From the NCBI RefSeq assembly GCF_041154745.1, contig NZ_AP031573.1, forward strand, positions 4,588,001 to 4,652,000: DNA of 64,000 nucleotides, read 5' to 3'. The stretch is from Flavobacterium sp. CFS9 (lineage in GTDB: Bacteria > Bacteroidota > Bacteroidia > Flavobacteriales > Flavobacteriaceae). Below, one piece after another: positions 50,115 to 60,381 of the stretch. A program made the position numbers and the translations under genes. How positions within the stretch are numbered: the stretch's first letter is position 1; each line of letters starts with the position of its first letter. Under the pieces are notes generated by a model. That model was not told the DNA's origin, ran no database searches, and saw only the letters and a program-made list of their open reading frames with translations.

Positions 50115-53066
50115 CTATTTTAACGCTTTATACAAAATCTCAACCGGATGCTGTGCTATTCTGCCCGTACCATCAGCAATCTGGTGCCTGCAACTGGTAC
50201 CCGAGGCAGAGATTAGCGTGGCTTCTTCTTCAGAACGAATGGTTGGAAACAAAACTAATTCTCCAATTTTCATCGACAGCTCATAATGCTCCTTTTCATA
50301 TCCAAAAGATCCTGCCATACCACAACAACCGCTTGGAATGTTCAGGACGGTATAATTTTCGGGTAAAGCCAATATTTTTTTAAGAGGTACCAATGAGGAT
50401 AAAGCTTTTTGAAAACAATGTCCGTGCATACGTATGCGCTCCGGTTTATCGGTAAAATTGTCTGAAGAAATTCTGCCTTCCTCCAGCTCTTTTGCTAAAA
50501 ATTCCTCAATCAGCAAGGCTTTTGTGGCAAAGTTTTTTGCTTTGGTTTTTAATTCTCCTCGGCATAAATCAGGGTATTCATCTCTAAAAGTTAAGATCGC
50601 CGAGGGTTCTATTCCGATCAGAATACCATCTTTCGGAATCGTCTGCTCAAAATCTTTGATATTTTGTTCTGCAATTTCACGTGCTTCTTTCAACATTCCT
50701 TTTGAGAGGTACGTCCTCCCACTAATCCCTATTTTGGGAACTTCGACCTGATAACCCAAACGATTCAAAAGTTGAACAGCCGTCTGCCCTATTTCAACAT
50801 CATAATAGTTTAAAAATTCATCATTGTACAGATACACTTTTCCATTGCTAAAATTTCCTTCCTGACTATACGTTTTCATCCACTTGGCAAAAGTAATTTT
50901 GTGCATCAAAGGCAATTTTCGTTCTGTAGCAAATCCTGTTGTTTTTTTAACCACATTTCCAAAAGCCCCTTTTGTCGATAAATTATAGGCCCACGGAATT
51001 GCAGCAAACCATTTATTTATTTTAGGAGTATTCCCGATAAGTCTGGAGCGAAGTTTCACTCCGTTTTTATCATGATATTGTTGTAAAGTTTCGGCTTTTA
51101 ATTTTGCCATATCTACATTAGATGGACATTCAGATTTACATCCTTTACAGCTCAAACACAAATCCAATACGTCAACAAGATTGTCGTCATCAAACTTATT
51201 GTTTTTTGTAGAATTGGTTATCGTCTCTCTCAGCATGTTTGCTCTGGCTCGTGTGGTGTGCTTTTCATCTCGTGTTGCCATATAACTCGGACACATAGTA
51301 CCACCGCTCTTTTCGGTTTTTCGGCAATCTCCGGAACCATTACACATCTCGGCAGCACGCAAAATTCCGTTATGTTCCGAAAAGTCAAAATAAGTTTCCG
51401 GCATCGGGGTATCCTGTCCGGCCGTATACCTCAGGCTGGTATCCATCGGTGGTGTATTCACAATTTTACCGGGATTGAAAACGCCTAAAGGATCCCAGGT
51501 TTCCTTAATCTGAACAAACAATTGGTAAATTTCCTCACCTAACATCAGCGGAATAAACTCACCTCTTAACCTGCCATCTCCATGTTCACCGCTTAAAGAA
51601 CCTTTGTATTTTTTAACCAAATGCGCGATATCTGTCGCGATCATCCTGAAAAGCCTCGTTCCTTCTTCGGTTTTTAAATCAATAATCGGACGCAGGTGCA
51701 GTTCTCCTGTTGCCGCGTGCGCATAGTGTACACAGCTTAAATTTCGTTCTTTTAAAATAGCATTAAAATCTTCAATAAAATCCGGTAAATCGTTTACATC
51801 TACCGCTGTATCTTCAATAACGGCAACCGCTTTGGCATCACCCGGAATATTAGACAACAAGCCCAAACCTGCTTTGCGTAAAGCCCAAACTTTATTAGTG
51901 TCCTCACCGTAAACAATCGGAAAATGATACCCTAAATTTTTAGAACGCAGCAAAGCTTCCATTTCTTTAGCAATAATGGCAATCTCTTCAGGAGAATCTC
52001 TTAAAAATTCAACCGCTAAAATCGCCTGAGGATCACCTTTTACAAAAAAACGATTTTTGCTTTGCTCAATATTTTCTTTGGTACATTCCAAAATATAATG
52101 ATCAATCAACTCCACACTGTCCGGCTGGAATTTTAAAGCTTCAATATTAGCCTTGAGCGACTCATTAATACTTTCAAAATGAATACATACCAATGCCGAA
52201 TAAGGTTTTAAGGCATCGACCAAATTCAGTTTTATGGCAGTTGAAAAGAACAAAGTTCCTTCTGAACCTGCTATCAGCTTACAAAAGTTGAATTGCTCTT
52301 TCGAATCTTTAAAAGGCATAGTATCTGCCAGTAAATCTAAAGCATAACCGGTATTTCTTCTTGGAATTGTTTTTTTAGGAAAATGATCATCAAACAAAAT
52401 TTGGTTGGACGCTGACGATAAAATTTCTTTTGCCTGAACATAAATGGCCTGTTCTAATGGACTTACAACGTTAATTCCATTGCATTTATCTTCAAATTCA
52501 GCATTGGTTAAAGCTCCAAATGTGACTTCGTGACCATCGGCCAGAAAACCCTTGATTTCAAGCACGTGTTCGCGGGTCGATCCATAAATAACCGATCTCG
52601 CACCACAGGCATTGTTGCCTACCATTCCCCCAATCATGCAACGATTGCTCGTCGAAGTCTCAGGTCCGAAGAACAATTTATAGGGTTTCAAATGAAGGTT
52701 CAGTTCATCACGTATAACTCCGGGCTCTACCCAGGCCGTTTTGTTCACCTCGTCAACCGATATAATTTTGGTAAACTCCTGCGAAATATCTACTATGATT
52801 CCGTTCCCTACAACTTGTCCCGCCAGCGATGTTCCGGCAGCTCGCGGAATTACACTGCTTTTATACTCTCTCGCAAAAGCAATGATCTTCTGAATATCTT
52901 CCTTTGTTTTTGGAATGGCAACTGCAAGGGGCATTTCTTTGTAGGCACTGGCATCCGTCGCATAAAGCAAACGCATGGTATGATCGTAGAATAATTTACC
53001 TACTAACTGTTTTTCCAGCTGTTCTAAAGGAACAGAACTATCGGAAAAGACATTATCGTTATTCAT
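50115..53066 (-). CDS. FAD/Fe-S oxidoreductase, D-2-hydroxyglutarate dehydrogenase (YdiJ) type
   Basis: A 983-residue cytoplasmic flavoprotein. Residues about 35-280 are the FAD-binding PCMH fold (PRAAGTSLAGQVVGNGIIVDIS; SNRCMIGGMVGNNACGARS). The FAD-linked oxidase C-terminal domain (HGDGRLRGEFIPLMLG; GVFNPGKIV) follows. A ferredoxin-like region has CxxCxxC-type cysteines (CLSCKGCKSECPSNVDMAKLKAE), and the last third is the CCG iron-sulfur part (HGHCFQKALSS; SGCCGMAGSFGYEKEHY). YdiJ relatives oxidise D-2-hydroxyglutarate to 2-oxoglutarate. It follows the kinase/phospho-lyase fusion gene on the same strand after 145 bp. Confidence 0.9.
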   Translation of the reverse strand: MNNDNVFSDSSVPLEQLEKQLVGKLFYDHTMRLLYATDASAYKEMPLAVAIPKTKEDIQKIIAFAREYKSSVIPRAAGTSLAGQVVGNGIIVDISQEFTKIISVDEVNKTAWVEPGVIRDELNLHLKPYKLFFGPETSTSNRCMIGGMVGNNACGARSVIYGSTREHVLEIKGFLADGHEVTFGALTNAEFEDKCNGINVVSPLEQAIYVQAKEILSSASNQILFDDHFPKKTIPRRNTGYALDLLADTMPFKDSKEQFNFCKLIAGSEGTLFFSTAIKLNLVDALKPYSALVCIHFESINESLKANIEALKFQPDSVELIDHYILECTKENIEQSKNRFFVKGDPQAILAVEFLRDSPEEIAIIAKEMEALLRSKNLGYHFPIVYGEDTNKVWALRKAGLGLLSNIPGDAKAVAVIEDTAVDVNDLPDFIEDFNAILKERNLSCVHYAHAATGELHLRPIIDLKTEEGTRLFRMIATDIAHLVKKYKGSLSGEHGDGRLRGEFIPLMLGEEIYQLFVQIKETWDPLGVFNPGKIVNTPPMDTSLRYTAGQDTPMPETYFDFSEHNGILRAAEMCNGSGDCRKTEKSGGTMCPSYMATRDEKHTTRARANMLRETITNSTKNNKFDDDNLVDVLDLCLSCKGCKSECPSNVDMAKLKAETLQQYHDKNGVKLRSRLIGNTPKINKWFAAIPWAYNLSTKGAFGNVVKKTTGFATERKLPLMHKITFAKWMKTYSQEGNFSNGKVYLYNDEFLNYYDVEIGQTAVQLLNRLGYQVEVPKIGISGRTYLSKGMLKEAREIAEQNIKDFEQTIPKDGILIGIEPSAILTFRDEYPDLCRGELKTKAKNFATKALLIEEFLAKELEEGRISSDNFTDKPERIRMHGHCFQKALSSLVPLKKILALPENYTVLNIPSGCCGMAGSFGYEKEHYELSMKIGELVLFPTIRSEEEATLISASGTSCRHQIADGTGRIAQHPVEILYKALK

Positions 53067-53089
53067 TTTTATTCTTTTATTAATTCGTG

Positions 53090-53190
53090 TTTGTCATTTC
53101 GAGGAACGAAAAATCTTCGCAAGTAACTCGACAAAGTATTTCCATCTTTGTAAAATATTGGCGCGAAGATTTCTCGTTTCACCAGATAAC
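53090..53190. repeat. Inverted intergenic repeat, family D
   Basis: GAGGAACGAAAAATCTTCGC and GCGAAGATTTCTCGTTTC face each other across about 60 bases. This type of TTCGAGGAACGA element I associate with flavobacterial intergenic repeats. It sits between the two genes of the putative hydroxylysine operon and could form a processing or attenuation hairpin. Confidence 0.65.
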
Positions 53191-53211
53191 AATATTGTAT
53201 GTTATAGGCAC

Positions 53212-55509
53212 CTACAATTCGCTTAAAGCGATATCTAACAATCGTACCATTTCATCAGCATTCTGTTTGTTGAATGTCATAGGAGGTTTTATTTTCAACA
53301 CATTGTGCAAAGGACCGTCTGTACTTAATAAATAGCCTTGAGCCTTCATTTTTTCGACTACAAAATCGATTTCAGGAACAGCTGGCTCCATGGTGGTTCT
53401 GTCTTTTACCATTTCGGCGCCAATAAACAAACCATGTCCGCGAACATCACTAATAATTGGATATTTTGCCATTAACCTTCTAAGACCATCCATTAAGTGA
53501 TTTCCGGTTTCCAGAGCATGCTGTTGCATTTCTTCGTCCTGAATGACATCCAATACGGCCAATCCTGTAGTCATCGATACGGGATTACCGCCAAAGGTGT
53601 TAAAATACTCCAGGCCATTGTTGAAGGCATCGGCAATTTCTTCGGTTACAATCACAGCTGCTAATGGATGTCCGTTACCGATTGGCTTTCCTAATACCAC
53701 TATATCGGGAACTACATTTTGCAGTTCAAAGCCCCAAAAGTGGTCTCCGATTCGTCCAAATCCAACCTGAACTTCATCAGCAATACAAACTCCTCCGGCT
53801 GCTCTGACATAATCATACGCTGTTTTCAAATAATTCTCCGGTAACGGAATCTGACCTCCTACTCCCAATAAGGTTTCACAAATGAATACCGCAGGAGCTT
53901 TGTTCTCTTCTTTCAATTCCTCAATAATTCTTTGTACATCAGCCGCGTACTTTTCTCCTGCATTAATATCACCATATTTATGAGGTCCACGGTATAAGTC
54001 AGGATTAATTGCCTTGTGTATCCAGGGCATCTGACCAAATCCGCCTTTACTGTCAAATTTATACGGACTCATTTCCATCGCCACGGTAGAAGTTCCGTGG
54101 TAGGCATGATCCAATACAATAATATCTTTTTGCTTAGTGAAATGACGGCTCATACGTATCGCCAGATCATTGGCTTCACTCCCCGAATTCACAAAATAAC
54201 AAACACTGAGTTTTGAAGGTAAGGTTGCAGTTAGTTTTTCTGCATAGGCTGTAATTGCATCATTTAAATAACGGGTATTAGTATTTAAAGTGGCAATCTG
54301 CTTCTGCATTTTTCGAACCACGACCGGATGGCAATGCCCCACATGCGAAGGGTTATTGACACAATCTACAAAAGTTCTTCCTTTATCATCATACAGATAC
54401 TGCAAAGCACCTTTTACAATTTTAAGTTTGTCCTGATAACCAATACTTAAATTACGTCCTATTTTCTTTTTTCGAACTTCCAACAGATTACTATAATCAT
54501 CAGTAGTAATTACGCCTTCAAAACCACAGGCTTTTCTAAAAGCATCCTGCGCTTTGATTGGATTAATCTGAATCAGTTTAAACAATAAATCCCATGCTGG
54601 TTTTTCGGTAATAAAATGGTGTTCGTTGTTACTGTCTAATGAAGCATTATAAGCCGATTGTGTGACACTTATACAAAGTCTTCCGGCAATCAGATAATAC
54701 AATACATCCAATTCCGGCTCGGTTAAAGCATACGATTTGTGGTATCCTTCAACGATTAATGCCGCAACAGCCAGCGGATTTTCTTCATCCAGCATCGCAT
54801 ACGTACAGGCAATTGCTAAGTTGTTGATTAAAGCAGTATACACCATATCACCAAAATCGATTAAACCGCTAACACGATTGTCCTGTACCAATATGTTATA
54901 GTCATTGGCATCGTTATGCACATAAGCATGACGCAGACGGTGCAGCTGAGGCAAAACTTCGGTATCAAACTGCAGAAGAAAGTATCCTGCAATACGTCTT
55001 TTTTCGTGATTTAGTATATATTTTAAATTATCCGCTGCTTCACTCGCACGACTGATGTCCCAGGTATAATTGCGGTGCATGGCAGGATGTGAGAAATCCT
55101 GCAAAGCATGATCCATCTTCCCTAGAAAATTCCCCAGATCATATTGTAATTCTTTTGTTTTAGCTTTTTCATCTACCCAAAAAACACCTTCCAAAAAGTT
55201 CAGTATTCTGATATAGTAGGTTTGAGAATTACCAACAATTTTAGTCAGTTCTTCTCCATGTTTATTGATACTGAAATGCTGAAAACAATTTGAAACAGGA
55301 CTCTTTTTTAAGTGCTGAATGATATTAATCTGCGCCTCTAAAAAAGGAAAAGGGTGACTTTCGTTTGATACTTTTAGAATGTACTTTTCATTTTTCTCAT
55401 TTGATAAAAGAAAGTTCAGTTCGTCATATCCATTTAATGCTTTTACGGTAACATTTAATCCGTAATGTTCTTTTACTAAATCCTGAATAGCTGCTTCTGA
55501 AAAAATCAT
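53212..55509 (-). CDS. Kinase/PLP-dependent phospho-lyase fusion (hydroxylysine or ethanolamine type)
   Basis: A 765-residue two-domain enzyme. Residues 1-300 are an aminoglycoside-phosphotransferase-like kinase with Lys46 (YILKVSN), the catalytic loop His198-Asn-Asp200 to Asn205 ([11 protein letters not shown]) and Asp218-Phe-Gly (IDFGDM), as in hydroxylysine kinase. Residues 345-765 are a class-III PLP enzyme: [20 protein letters not shown] (Asp579) and the PLP lysine Lys608 in [21 protein letters not shown] is the mark of the AGXT2L group (phospho-lyases for 5-phosphohydroxylysine and phosphoethanolamine). The M23-like middle domain of longer bacterial fusions is absent. Upstream gene of a pair with the YdiJ-type oxidoreductase. 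Confidence 0.9.
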   Translation of the reverse strand: MIFSEAAIQDLVKEHYGLNVTVKALNGYDELNFLLSNEKNEKYILKVSNESHPFPFLEAQINIIQHLKKSPVSNCFQHFSINKHGEELTKIVGNSQTYYIRILNFLEGVFWVDEKAKTKELQYDLGNFLGKMDHALQDFSHPAMHRNYTWDISRASEAADNLKYILNHEKRRIAGYFLLQFDTEVLPQLHRLRHAYVHNDANDYNILVQDNRVSGLIDFGDMVYTALINNLAIACTYAMLDEENPLAVAALIVEGYHKSYALTEPELDVLYYLIAGRLCISVTQSAYNASLDSNNEHHFITEKPAWDLLFKLIQINPIKAQDAFRKACGFEGVITTDDYSNLLEVRKKKIGRNLSIGYQDKLKIVKGALQYLYDDKGRTFVDCVNNPSHVGHCHPVVVRKMQKQIATLNTNTRYLNDAITAYAEKLTATLPSKLSVCYFVNSGSEANDLAIRMSRHFTKQKDIIVLDHAYHGTSTVAMEMSPYKFDSKGGFGQMPWIHKAINPDLYRGPHKYGDINAGEKYAADVQRIIEELKEENKAPAVFICETLLGVGGQIPLPENYLKTAYDYVRAAGGVCIADEVQVGFGRIGDHFWGFELQNVVPDIVVLGKPIGNGHPLAAVIVTEEIADAFNNGLEYFNTFGGNPVSMTTGLAVLDVIQDEEMQQHALETGNHLMDGLRRLMAKYPIISDVRGHGLFIGAEMVKDRTTMEPAVPEIDFVVEKMKAQGYLLSTDGPLHNVLKIKPPMTFNKQNADEMVRLLDIALSEL

Positions 55510-55539
55510 TGATACTATATTAAAATTGTTTTTTACTTT

Positions 55540-55760
55540 TTTTTGCCGCGAATTTGCGAATTATTAGACTTATGCCATCTAAAAAATACGTGCTATTCGT
55601 GACCATTTTTTTTGCCACGAACTCACGAATTAATATATGCATACTGTTTATAAAATTCGTGCTAATCTGTGCAATTCGTGGCAAACTTTTTTTTACTGCA
55701 AATTTACAAGCTGCTATACACACGCCACTTAAAAATTCGTGCGCATTCGTGAAATTCGTG
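55540..55760. repeat. ATTCGTG-type intergenic repeat cluster
   Basis: Multiple copies, in both orientations, of ATTCGTG / CACGAAT with GCCACGAA and TTCGTGGCAA, spread over about 220 bp between the fusion gene and the GH42 gene. Typical short dispersed repeats; no coding potential. Confidence 0.75.
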
Positions 55761-55768
55761 TCTAAATT

Positions 55769-57904
55769 TTATTTCCAAATAATAGCCTGAGCCGGTTGTA
55801 AAGGATTTTGTCCTACCAAAATTTTACTTCCCTGTGGGATTGATAAATTTATAGGCTCATTAGTGTAATTTACTCCTGTAAAGAACCCGTCTCTCCATTC
55901 TACAAATACACCTTTTGGTAAATCTTCGATAGCGATTTTGGCACGTTCGTAAACCGATCTTACCACTTGTCTTTCCAGATCACCGTCTTTACTTTCTGCT
56001 CCAATATATGTAACCGTTCCTTTTCCAAGTTTTCTGGTAATTGCTGCCGCTTTTCCTTTGTAAAACTGATCGGCATAGGTTGCCAAAACTTCTGTTCCCG
56101 GTTTCGGACTTAAAACATCTGCCCAGGTATTCCATTTGTACGTATTGCTTCCCGCACTAATGGTTCCGTTTACATCCGCTACCAACATATCAAAAAAGTC
56201 CACATCAGCACCAATCAACGGAACGATTGGCCCACTCCATTTCGTCTCAAAGAAATGTCCATTTTTGTCTTTCTGACCGGTACGGCAGGACAAAATCAGG
56301 TTACCACCGTTCTCTACATATTTAGTCCATTTGTCAACCAGTTTCTGATCAATCAGCTGATAGGCCGGAGCCACAATAAAAGGATATGCCGAAAAATCAT
56401 CCTCTTCTGTAATAAAATCCATTGGTGCGCCAGTCGATTTTACTGCTGAAGTATAGGTATTTCGGTGTCTCCATGTACTCCAAAACTCCGTTTGTTTTTG
56501 GTTTTCCAAATCCCACAGATTCTCATGACTCCATAAAAATCCTGTTTTTCTTTTGGCCAATTCTGCCGGAAGTACTGCTTTTGGATTGTATTCTTTTCGA
56601 AGCAGTTTCATATCTTCGATCGATTGTACAAACTCTTTTCCTCCTGTAGTCAATGTTACACCATCGGTACCTACAATTCCGTCGTGGTACATTTCACTGC
56701 TTCCCAGTGGATGTCTGTATCGGTAGGTGCAGGTGAAAGAACATCCTCCACCAAAAGCTTGTGAAATCCACATATGAACAGTTCCCGGAAGCAATTGCGG
56801 ATTAATACTCGCCCAGTTTACTTGTCCCGGCTGCATTTCCATAACTCCTGTTATCCCATTGATAGATCTGTAATAATCATTGGCTTCCGATATTTTATTC
56901 GGATGTCCCATTCTAAAATTCTGACCTCCTAATTGATTCCTGCCACTAACGGGATACATCGTATAGGTAGCAAAATCTATCTTATCAGTTCTTCTTGGGT
57001 CTGCGCCATAAACTACATTCGTATAATTGGTCGTAATCCATTGTTTTGGATCAACATATTTTCGAAGTGTTTCAGCCTGTAGATTCAAATATTCAGCTTG
57101 TGAATCTGCAGTGAATCTTTTGAAATCTAATACTGCGTGCGGGCTCAATTTGTCTTCAAAATAAATTTCTGCATTTGGAATCGCAATCTGTTCGAAGTTG
57201 TTATAGCGAATACTCCAAAAACTTCCCAGCCACTCGGCATTCAATTTTTCGATTGTACCGTATTTGGCTTTTAACCATTTTTGAAATCCTTTTTGTGCAG
57301 ACGGACTAAAATCATCCGGTGCTCCCGGTTCGTTATCCACTTGCCAGCCCATAATGTTTTTATTCTTCCCGTATCTTTTTCCAAGTTCAGTCACAATCTT
57401 TTCAACAAATGCTCTGTACTTCTCATTAGAAACCGATTGATTGGCTCTGTTTCCATGCTCTCTGCGGCGTCCGCTTGCATCTACCAAATAAATTTCAGGA
57501 TACTTTTCCCCCATCCATGCCGGAGGGGTTGGCGTTGGTGTACAAAGAATGACTTTTAAACCTTCTTTTTCAGCTATTGCCAAAGCGTCATCCAGCCATT
57601 TAAAATCATACTTCCCTTCTTCCGGTTCCATATAAGTCCAGGCAAATTCGGCAAAATGCGTAAACTCGAATCCCAGTTTTTTGATGTTTTTTAAATCGCG
57701 TTCCCATTGCTCTCTTGGCCATTGCTCCGGATAATAATAAACACCGATCTGCATTAAATCAGGTTTTGAAAAAAAACGCTGTGGATCTTTCTTTTCTGTA
57801 GCTGTTGTTTTTTTACTTTGAGAAAAAACGGTTGTTGTAGTACAGCCCGCAATAAGCAGAGCCGTTGCAACTATTTTGGTAAATGATCTGTTGTGCTTGA
57901 ACAT
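55769..57904 (-). CDS. GH42-family beta-galactosidase, lipoprotein
   Basis: A 711-residue glycoside hydrolase. Lipoprotein signal with lipobox LLIAGC (Cys21). The TIM barrel has GVYYYPEQWPREQWERDLKNIKKLG, the acid/base Glu192 in WQVDNEPG, and the nucleophile Glu356 in ITGVMEMQPGQ. C-terminal beta-galactosidase trimerisation and accessory domains follow (FIVAPAYQLID, VEWRDGFFTGVNYTNEP). It hydrolyses terminal beta-galactosides. Last gene in the leftward SusC-SusD-GH63-GH42 run, so it takes part in breakdown of a galactose-containing glycan. Confidence 0.92.
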   Translation of the reverse strand: MFKHNRSFTKIVATALLIAGCTTTTVFSQSKKTTATEKKDPQRFFSKPDLMQIGVYYYPEQWPREQWERDLKNIKKLGFEFTHFAEFAWTYMEPEEGKYDFKWLDDALAIAEKEGLKVILCTPTPTPPAWMGEKYPEIYLVDASGRRREHGNRANQSVSNEKYRAFVEKIVTELGKRYGKNKNIMGWQVDNEPGAPDDFSPSAQKGFQKWLKAKYGTIEKLNAEWLGSFWSIRYNNFEQIAIPNAEIYFEDKLSPHAVLDFKRFTADSQAEYLNLQAETLRKYVDPKQWITTNYTNVVYGADPRRTDKIDFATYTMYPVSGRNQLGGQNFRMGHPNKISEANDYYRSINGITGVMEMQPGQVNWASINPQLLPGTVHMWISQAFGGGCSFTCTYRYRHPLGSSEMYHDGIVGTDGVTLTTGGKEFVQSIEDMKLLRKEYNPKAVLPAELAKRKTGFLWSHENLWDLENQKQTEFWSTWRHRNTYTSAVKSTGAPMDFITEEDDFSAYPFIVAPAYQLIDQKLVDKWTKYVENGGNLILSCRTGQKDKNGHFFETKWSGPIVPLIGADVDFFDMLVADVNGTISAGSNTYKWNTWADVLSPKPGTEVLATYADQFYKGKAAAITRKLGKGTVTYIGAESKDGDLERQVVRSVYERAKIAIEDLPKGVFVEWRDGFFTGVNYTNEPINLSIPQGSKILVGQNPLQPAQAIIWK

Positions 57905-58202
57905 AATCTGTACTATTGGTGTTAATCAAATTTAGATAGTTAATTCCTATTGTGGGCTTAAATATAGTTTCCCCTTGTGAGCAATGTGATTAAGTTAATA
58001 AAATAGTTATAACAATTGCTGATTTTTGATTACCGATTTTTGATTTCAGATGTATAAAATTTAGATATATAGAAAATATACTATTTACCAATACCAAATC
58101 AGAAATCTGCAATCGTTAATCTTCATTCTAAAATCTTTTAATCAAATCAAATTACCTTTAGTTAATTGATTTCAAACTAGCAATCTTACGTAACTCCTTT
58201 GT

Positions 58203-60209
58203 CTATTTATCTTCTAAAAGCAGCATTAAATAATGAGAGGCCGACCAGCTAAAGTTATAGGCTTCCAATCCTCTTCCTGTAATAGGTTGATAATTTTCTC
58301 TGATAGAAGTCCCTTTGTCCAAAACTCCTTCGGCATTGGAAATTAATTTATGAGCCAGTTCGTTAGCTTCTTTCACATAGCCGTACTTTTCCAGTCCGTT
58401 TATACCAAAATAACTTTGGTCAACCCAGACCGGCCCTCTCCAATACCCATTATTCGGTTTGAATTTTGGATGATTGGCTGCCAGTGTTGGTAAAGGAACA
58501 AAAGTGTTCAGACTGGCCGTATCAAGCATGTTTTGCTTGGCTAATTGAGCTTGTTCAGCGGTAGCTACTTCAGCCCAAACGGGTAAATATCCTTCACAGC
58601 CCATTGCTTTTATCAACGTTTTACCATCGATAGTCGTATCGTAAAACCAACCTGTAGCAACGTCCCAAAACTGATTTTGAATTTTAACTTTCAACACAGC
58701 GCTTTCTTCTTTATATTTTTTGGCTTCTTCTGTTAATTTTAAAACAGCAGCCATCTTTCCTAAATAATTCTTCTCGGCATATAGAAAGGAATTTAAATCT
58801 ACACTTTCCTGATCTAACGAAAAGGCTTTTTCGCCATTTTTCAGAATTTTACTATCGTCAAAACGAACGGCATTGTCCATTCCGCTTTCCCATTTGGCTG
58901 CAATCACAGTTCCATCAGTTGAGCCAAATTCACACAAACCATCCTGATCGTGATCGCGTTCTTTATACCACCAATTGTGGTATAATTTTAACTTCGGATA
59001 AAACTCTTTTATGAAATTAACGTCTTTTGATTTTTCATAAATCTTCCAGATGGCCCATGCTGCAAGAGGTGCTTTAGTATTTCGGTAATTGTTTTCTTCT
59101 AGAAGATTGTTTCTGTAAATACAATCCGGAATAAATCCGTTTGGCTCCTGATAATCAAATAAAGCACGCATCTGATCTTTTGCCAGTTCTGAATCGTAAT
59201 TGGCAACTGCAACGGCATGTTTCCAACTATCCCAAGCCCAGAAACCATGAAACCATTCGTAATTGTAGCTTGGGAAAAGTCCACCGTGTTTCAAGCCTTC
59301 GGCAGCAATTCGGGTATTGTTTTGTAAGGTCAGTAGCAGTTTAGCAATCAAATTAGAGTAAACGACCTCTTTGTAAATATTTTTCTTTCTGGCAATTAAT
59401 TGCGTCAGTTGAGTTTCTTTTTCTTTTTGTGTGTTGTTCAGAATAGTATTGAATGCCGATTTAGCAATGCTCTCATTTTCTGTTTTCCAGGAATACTGAG
59501 AAAAAATAAAGGTTTGTGAAACCACTATTTCTTTAGTTTCATTTGGTTTTAGAATCAGTTTCTCTGTCTGAGCTTTGTAGCCCTGATTCGTAATTTCAAT
59601 TTCAGGCGTACTATTCAAAAACTGAATGTAACCTGTTGCTGTGCTTTTTGATGAAACAATTTTTAACTTTTTACCTTCTTTTGAAAGCTGTAAATCATTT
59701 AAAAAAAGTGTTGAATGATAGGACGGAAAAAGTGTTACCGTTTTGCCTGATGTGTTCGTAATACTTGTTCTTTGTAAAGCCGAATGACCGGATAGATAAA
59801 CCAACTGTTGTTTTACTGTTAGCTTTTCGTTCTTAAATTCCTGTTCCAGATGACTGTTGTAACTATTTTGCTTCACCAGTGTACTTTTCCACTGAATGGC
59901 TTCTTTTTTGTTTTCATCCGTAAGCTGTAAAGAAACAAACGAAGGACTTAACCAGACACCGTTTTGTTCTGTCATTAGAAAAGGTCCGGAAAATCCAGCC
60001 TCCACTGCTGATGGTTCAAAAAATCCAAACCCAAACCAAGCCCCTTTATCTGAAAACGCCAGTGATTTTCGATCAGTGGCATTTATCGGGTTACCTTTAT
60101 AGTTGATGCTGTTTTGGGCCGCTTCTAAATTGGGATATTTCTTTTGAGACCAGCCTGATTGAACTATAAAAAAGGACGCAAGAATAAAAAGTATTTCCCT
60201 TTTTCTCAT
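58203..60209 (-). CDS. MGH1-like (GH63-type) glycoside hydrolase
   Basis: A 668-residue secreted enzyme with signal peptide MRKREILFILASFFIVQSGWSQ (start at ATG 60209, not the longer frame to 60263). An N-terminal beta-sandwich (FGFFEPSAVEAGFSGPFLMTEQNG) is followed by an (alpha/alpha)6 barrel: YEWFHGFWAWDSWKHAVAVA, EPNGFIPDCIYRNN, FGSTDGTVIAAKWESGMDNAVRFD, and YWRGPVWVDQSYFGINGL. These are the motifs of the mannosylglycerate hydrolase-like/GH63 group, including E. coli YgjK. Acid/base and nucleophile are likely among the Asp and Glu of these motifs. Sits between SusD and GH42 genes. Confidence 0.9.
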   Translation of the reverse strand: MRKREILFILASFFIVQSGWSQKKYPNLEAAQNSINYKGNPINATDRKSLAFSDKGAWFGFGFFEPSAVEAGFSGPFLMTEQNGVWLSPSFVSLQLTDENKKEAIQWKSTLVKQNSYNSHLEQEFKNEKLTVKQQLVYLSGHSALQRTSITNTSGKTVTLFPSYHSTLFLNDLQLSKEGKKLKIVSSKSTATGYIQFLNSTPEIEITNQGYKAQTEKLILKPNETKEIVVSQTFIFSQYSWKTENESIAKSAFNTILNNTQKEKETQLTQLIARKKNIYKEVVYSNLIAKLLLTLQNNTRIAAEGLKHGGLFPSYNYEWFHGFWAWDSWKHAVAVANYDSELAKDQMRALFDYQEPNGFIPDCIYRNNLLEENNYRNTKAPLAAWAIWKIYEKSKDVNFIKEFYPKLKLYHNWWYKERDHDQDGLCEFGSTDGTVIAAKWESGMDNAVRFDDSKILKNGEKAFSLDQESVDLNSFLYAEKNYLGKMAAVLKLTEEAKKYKEESAVLKVKIQNQFWDVATGWFYDTTIDGKTLIKAMGCEGYLPVWAEVATAEQAQLAKQNMLDTASLNTFVPLPTLAANHPKFKPNNGYWRGPVWVDQSYFGINGLEKYGYVKEANELAHKLISNAEGVLDKGTSIRENYQPITGRGLEAYNFSWSASHYLMLLLEDK

Positions 60210-60284
60210 GTTATTTTGTTTTTTTTGATTTGTTACTGTTGATAAAAAAGTCAGCGCAAACAATTGCTTTCTTACTTATCAGAT

Positions 60285-60320
60285 AAAAAGAATAGCCCGA
60301 AAATTAGGCTATTCTTTTTA
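60285..60320 (-). terminator. Intrinsic terminator within the PUL, after SusD
   Basis: AAAAAGAATAGCC pairs with GGCTATTCTTTTT. Its A-run on the left gives a U-tract to leftward transcripts from the SusD gene (stop at 60382). It may reduce expression of the hydrolase genes relative to SusC/SusD. Confidence 0.82.
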
Positions 60321-60381
60321 AAGTTATACCAATTATATTTTTTAATCCAATGTTTTCTGGTACTAAAATCAATTAATCGAA

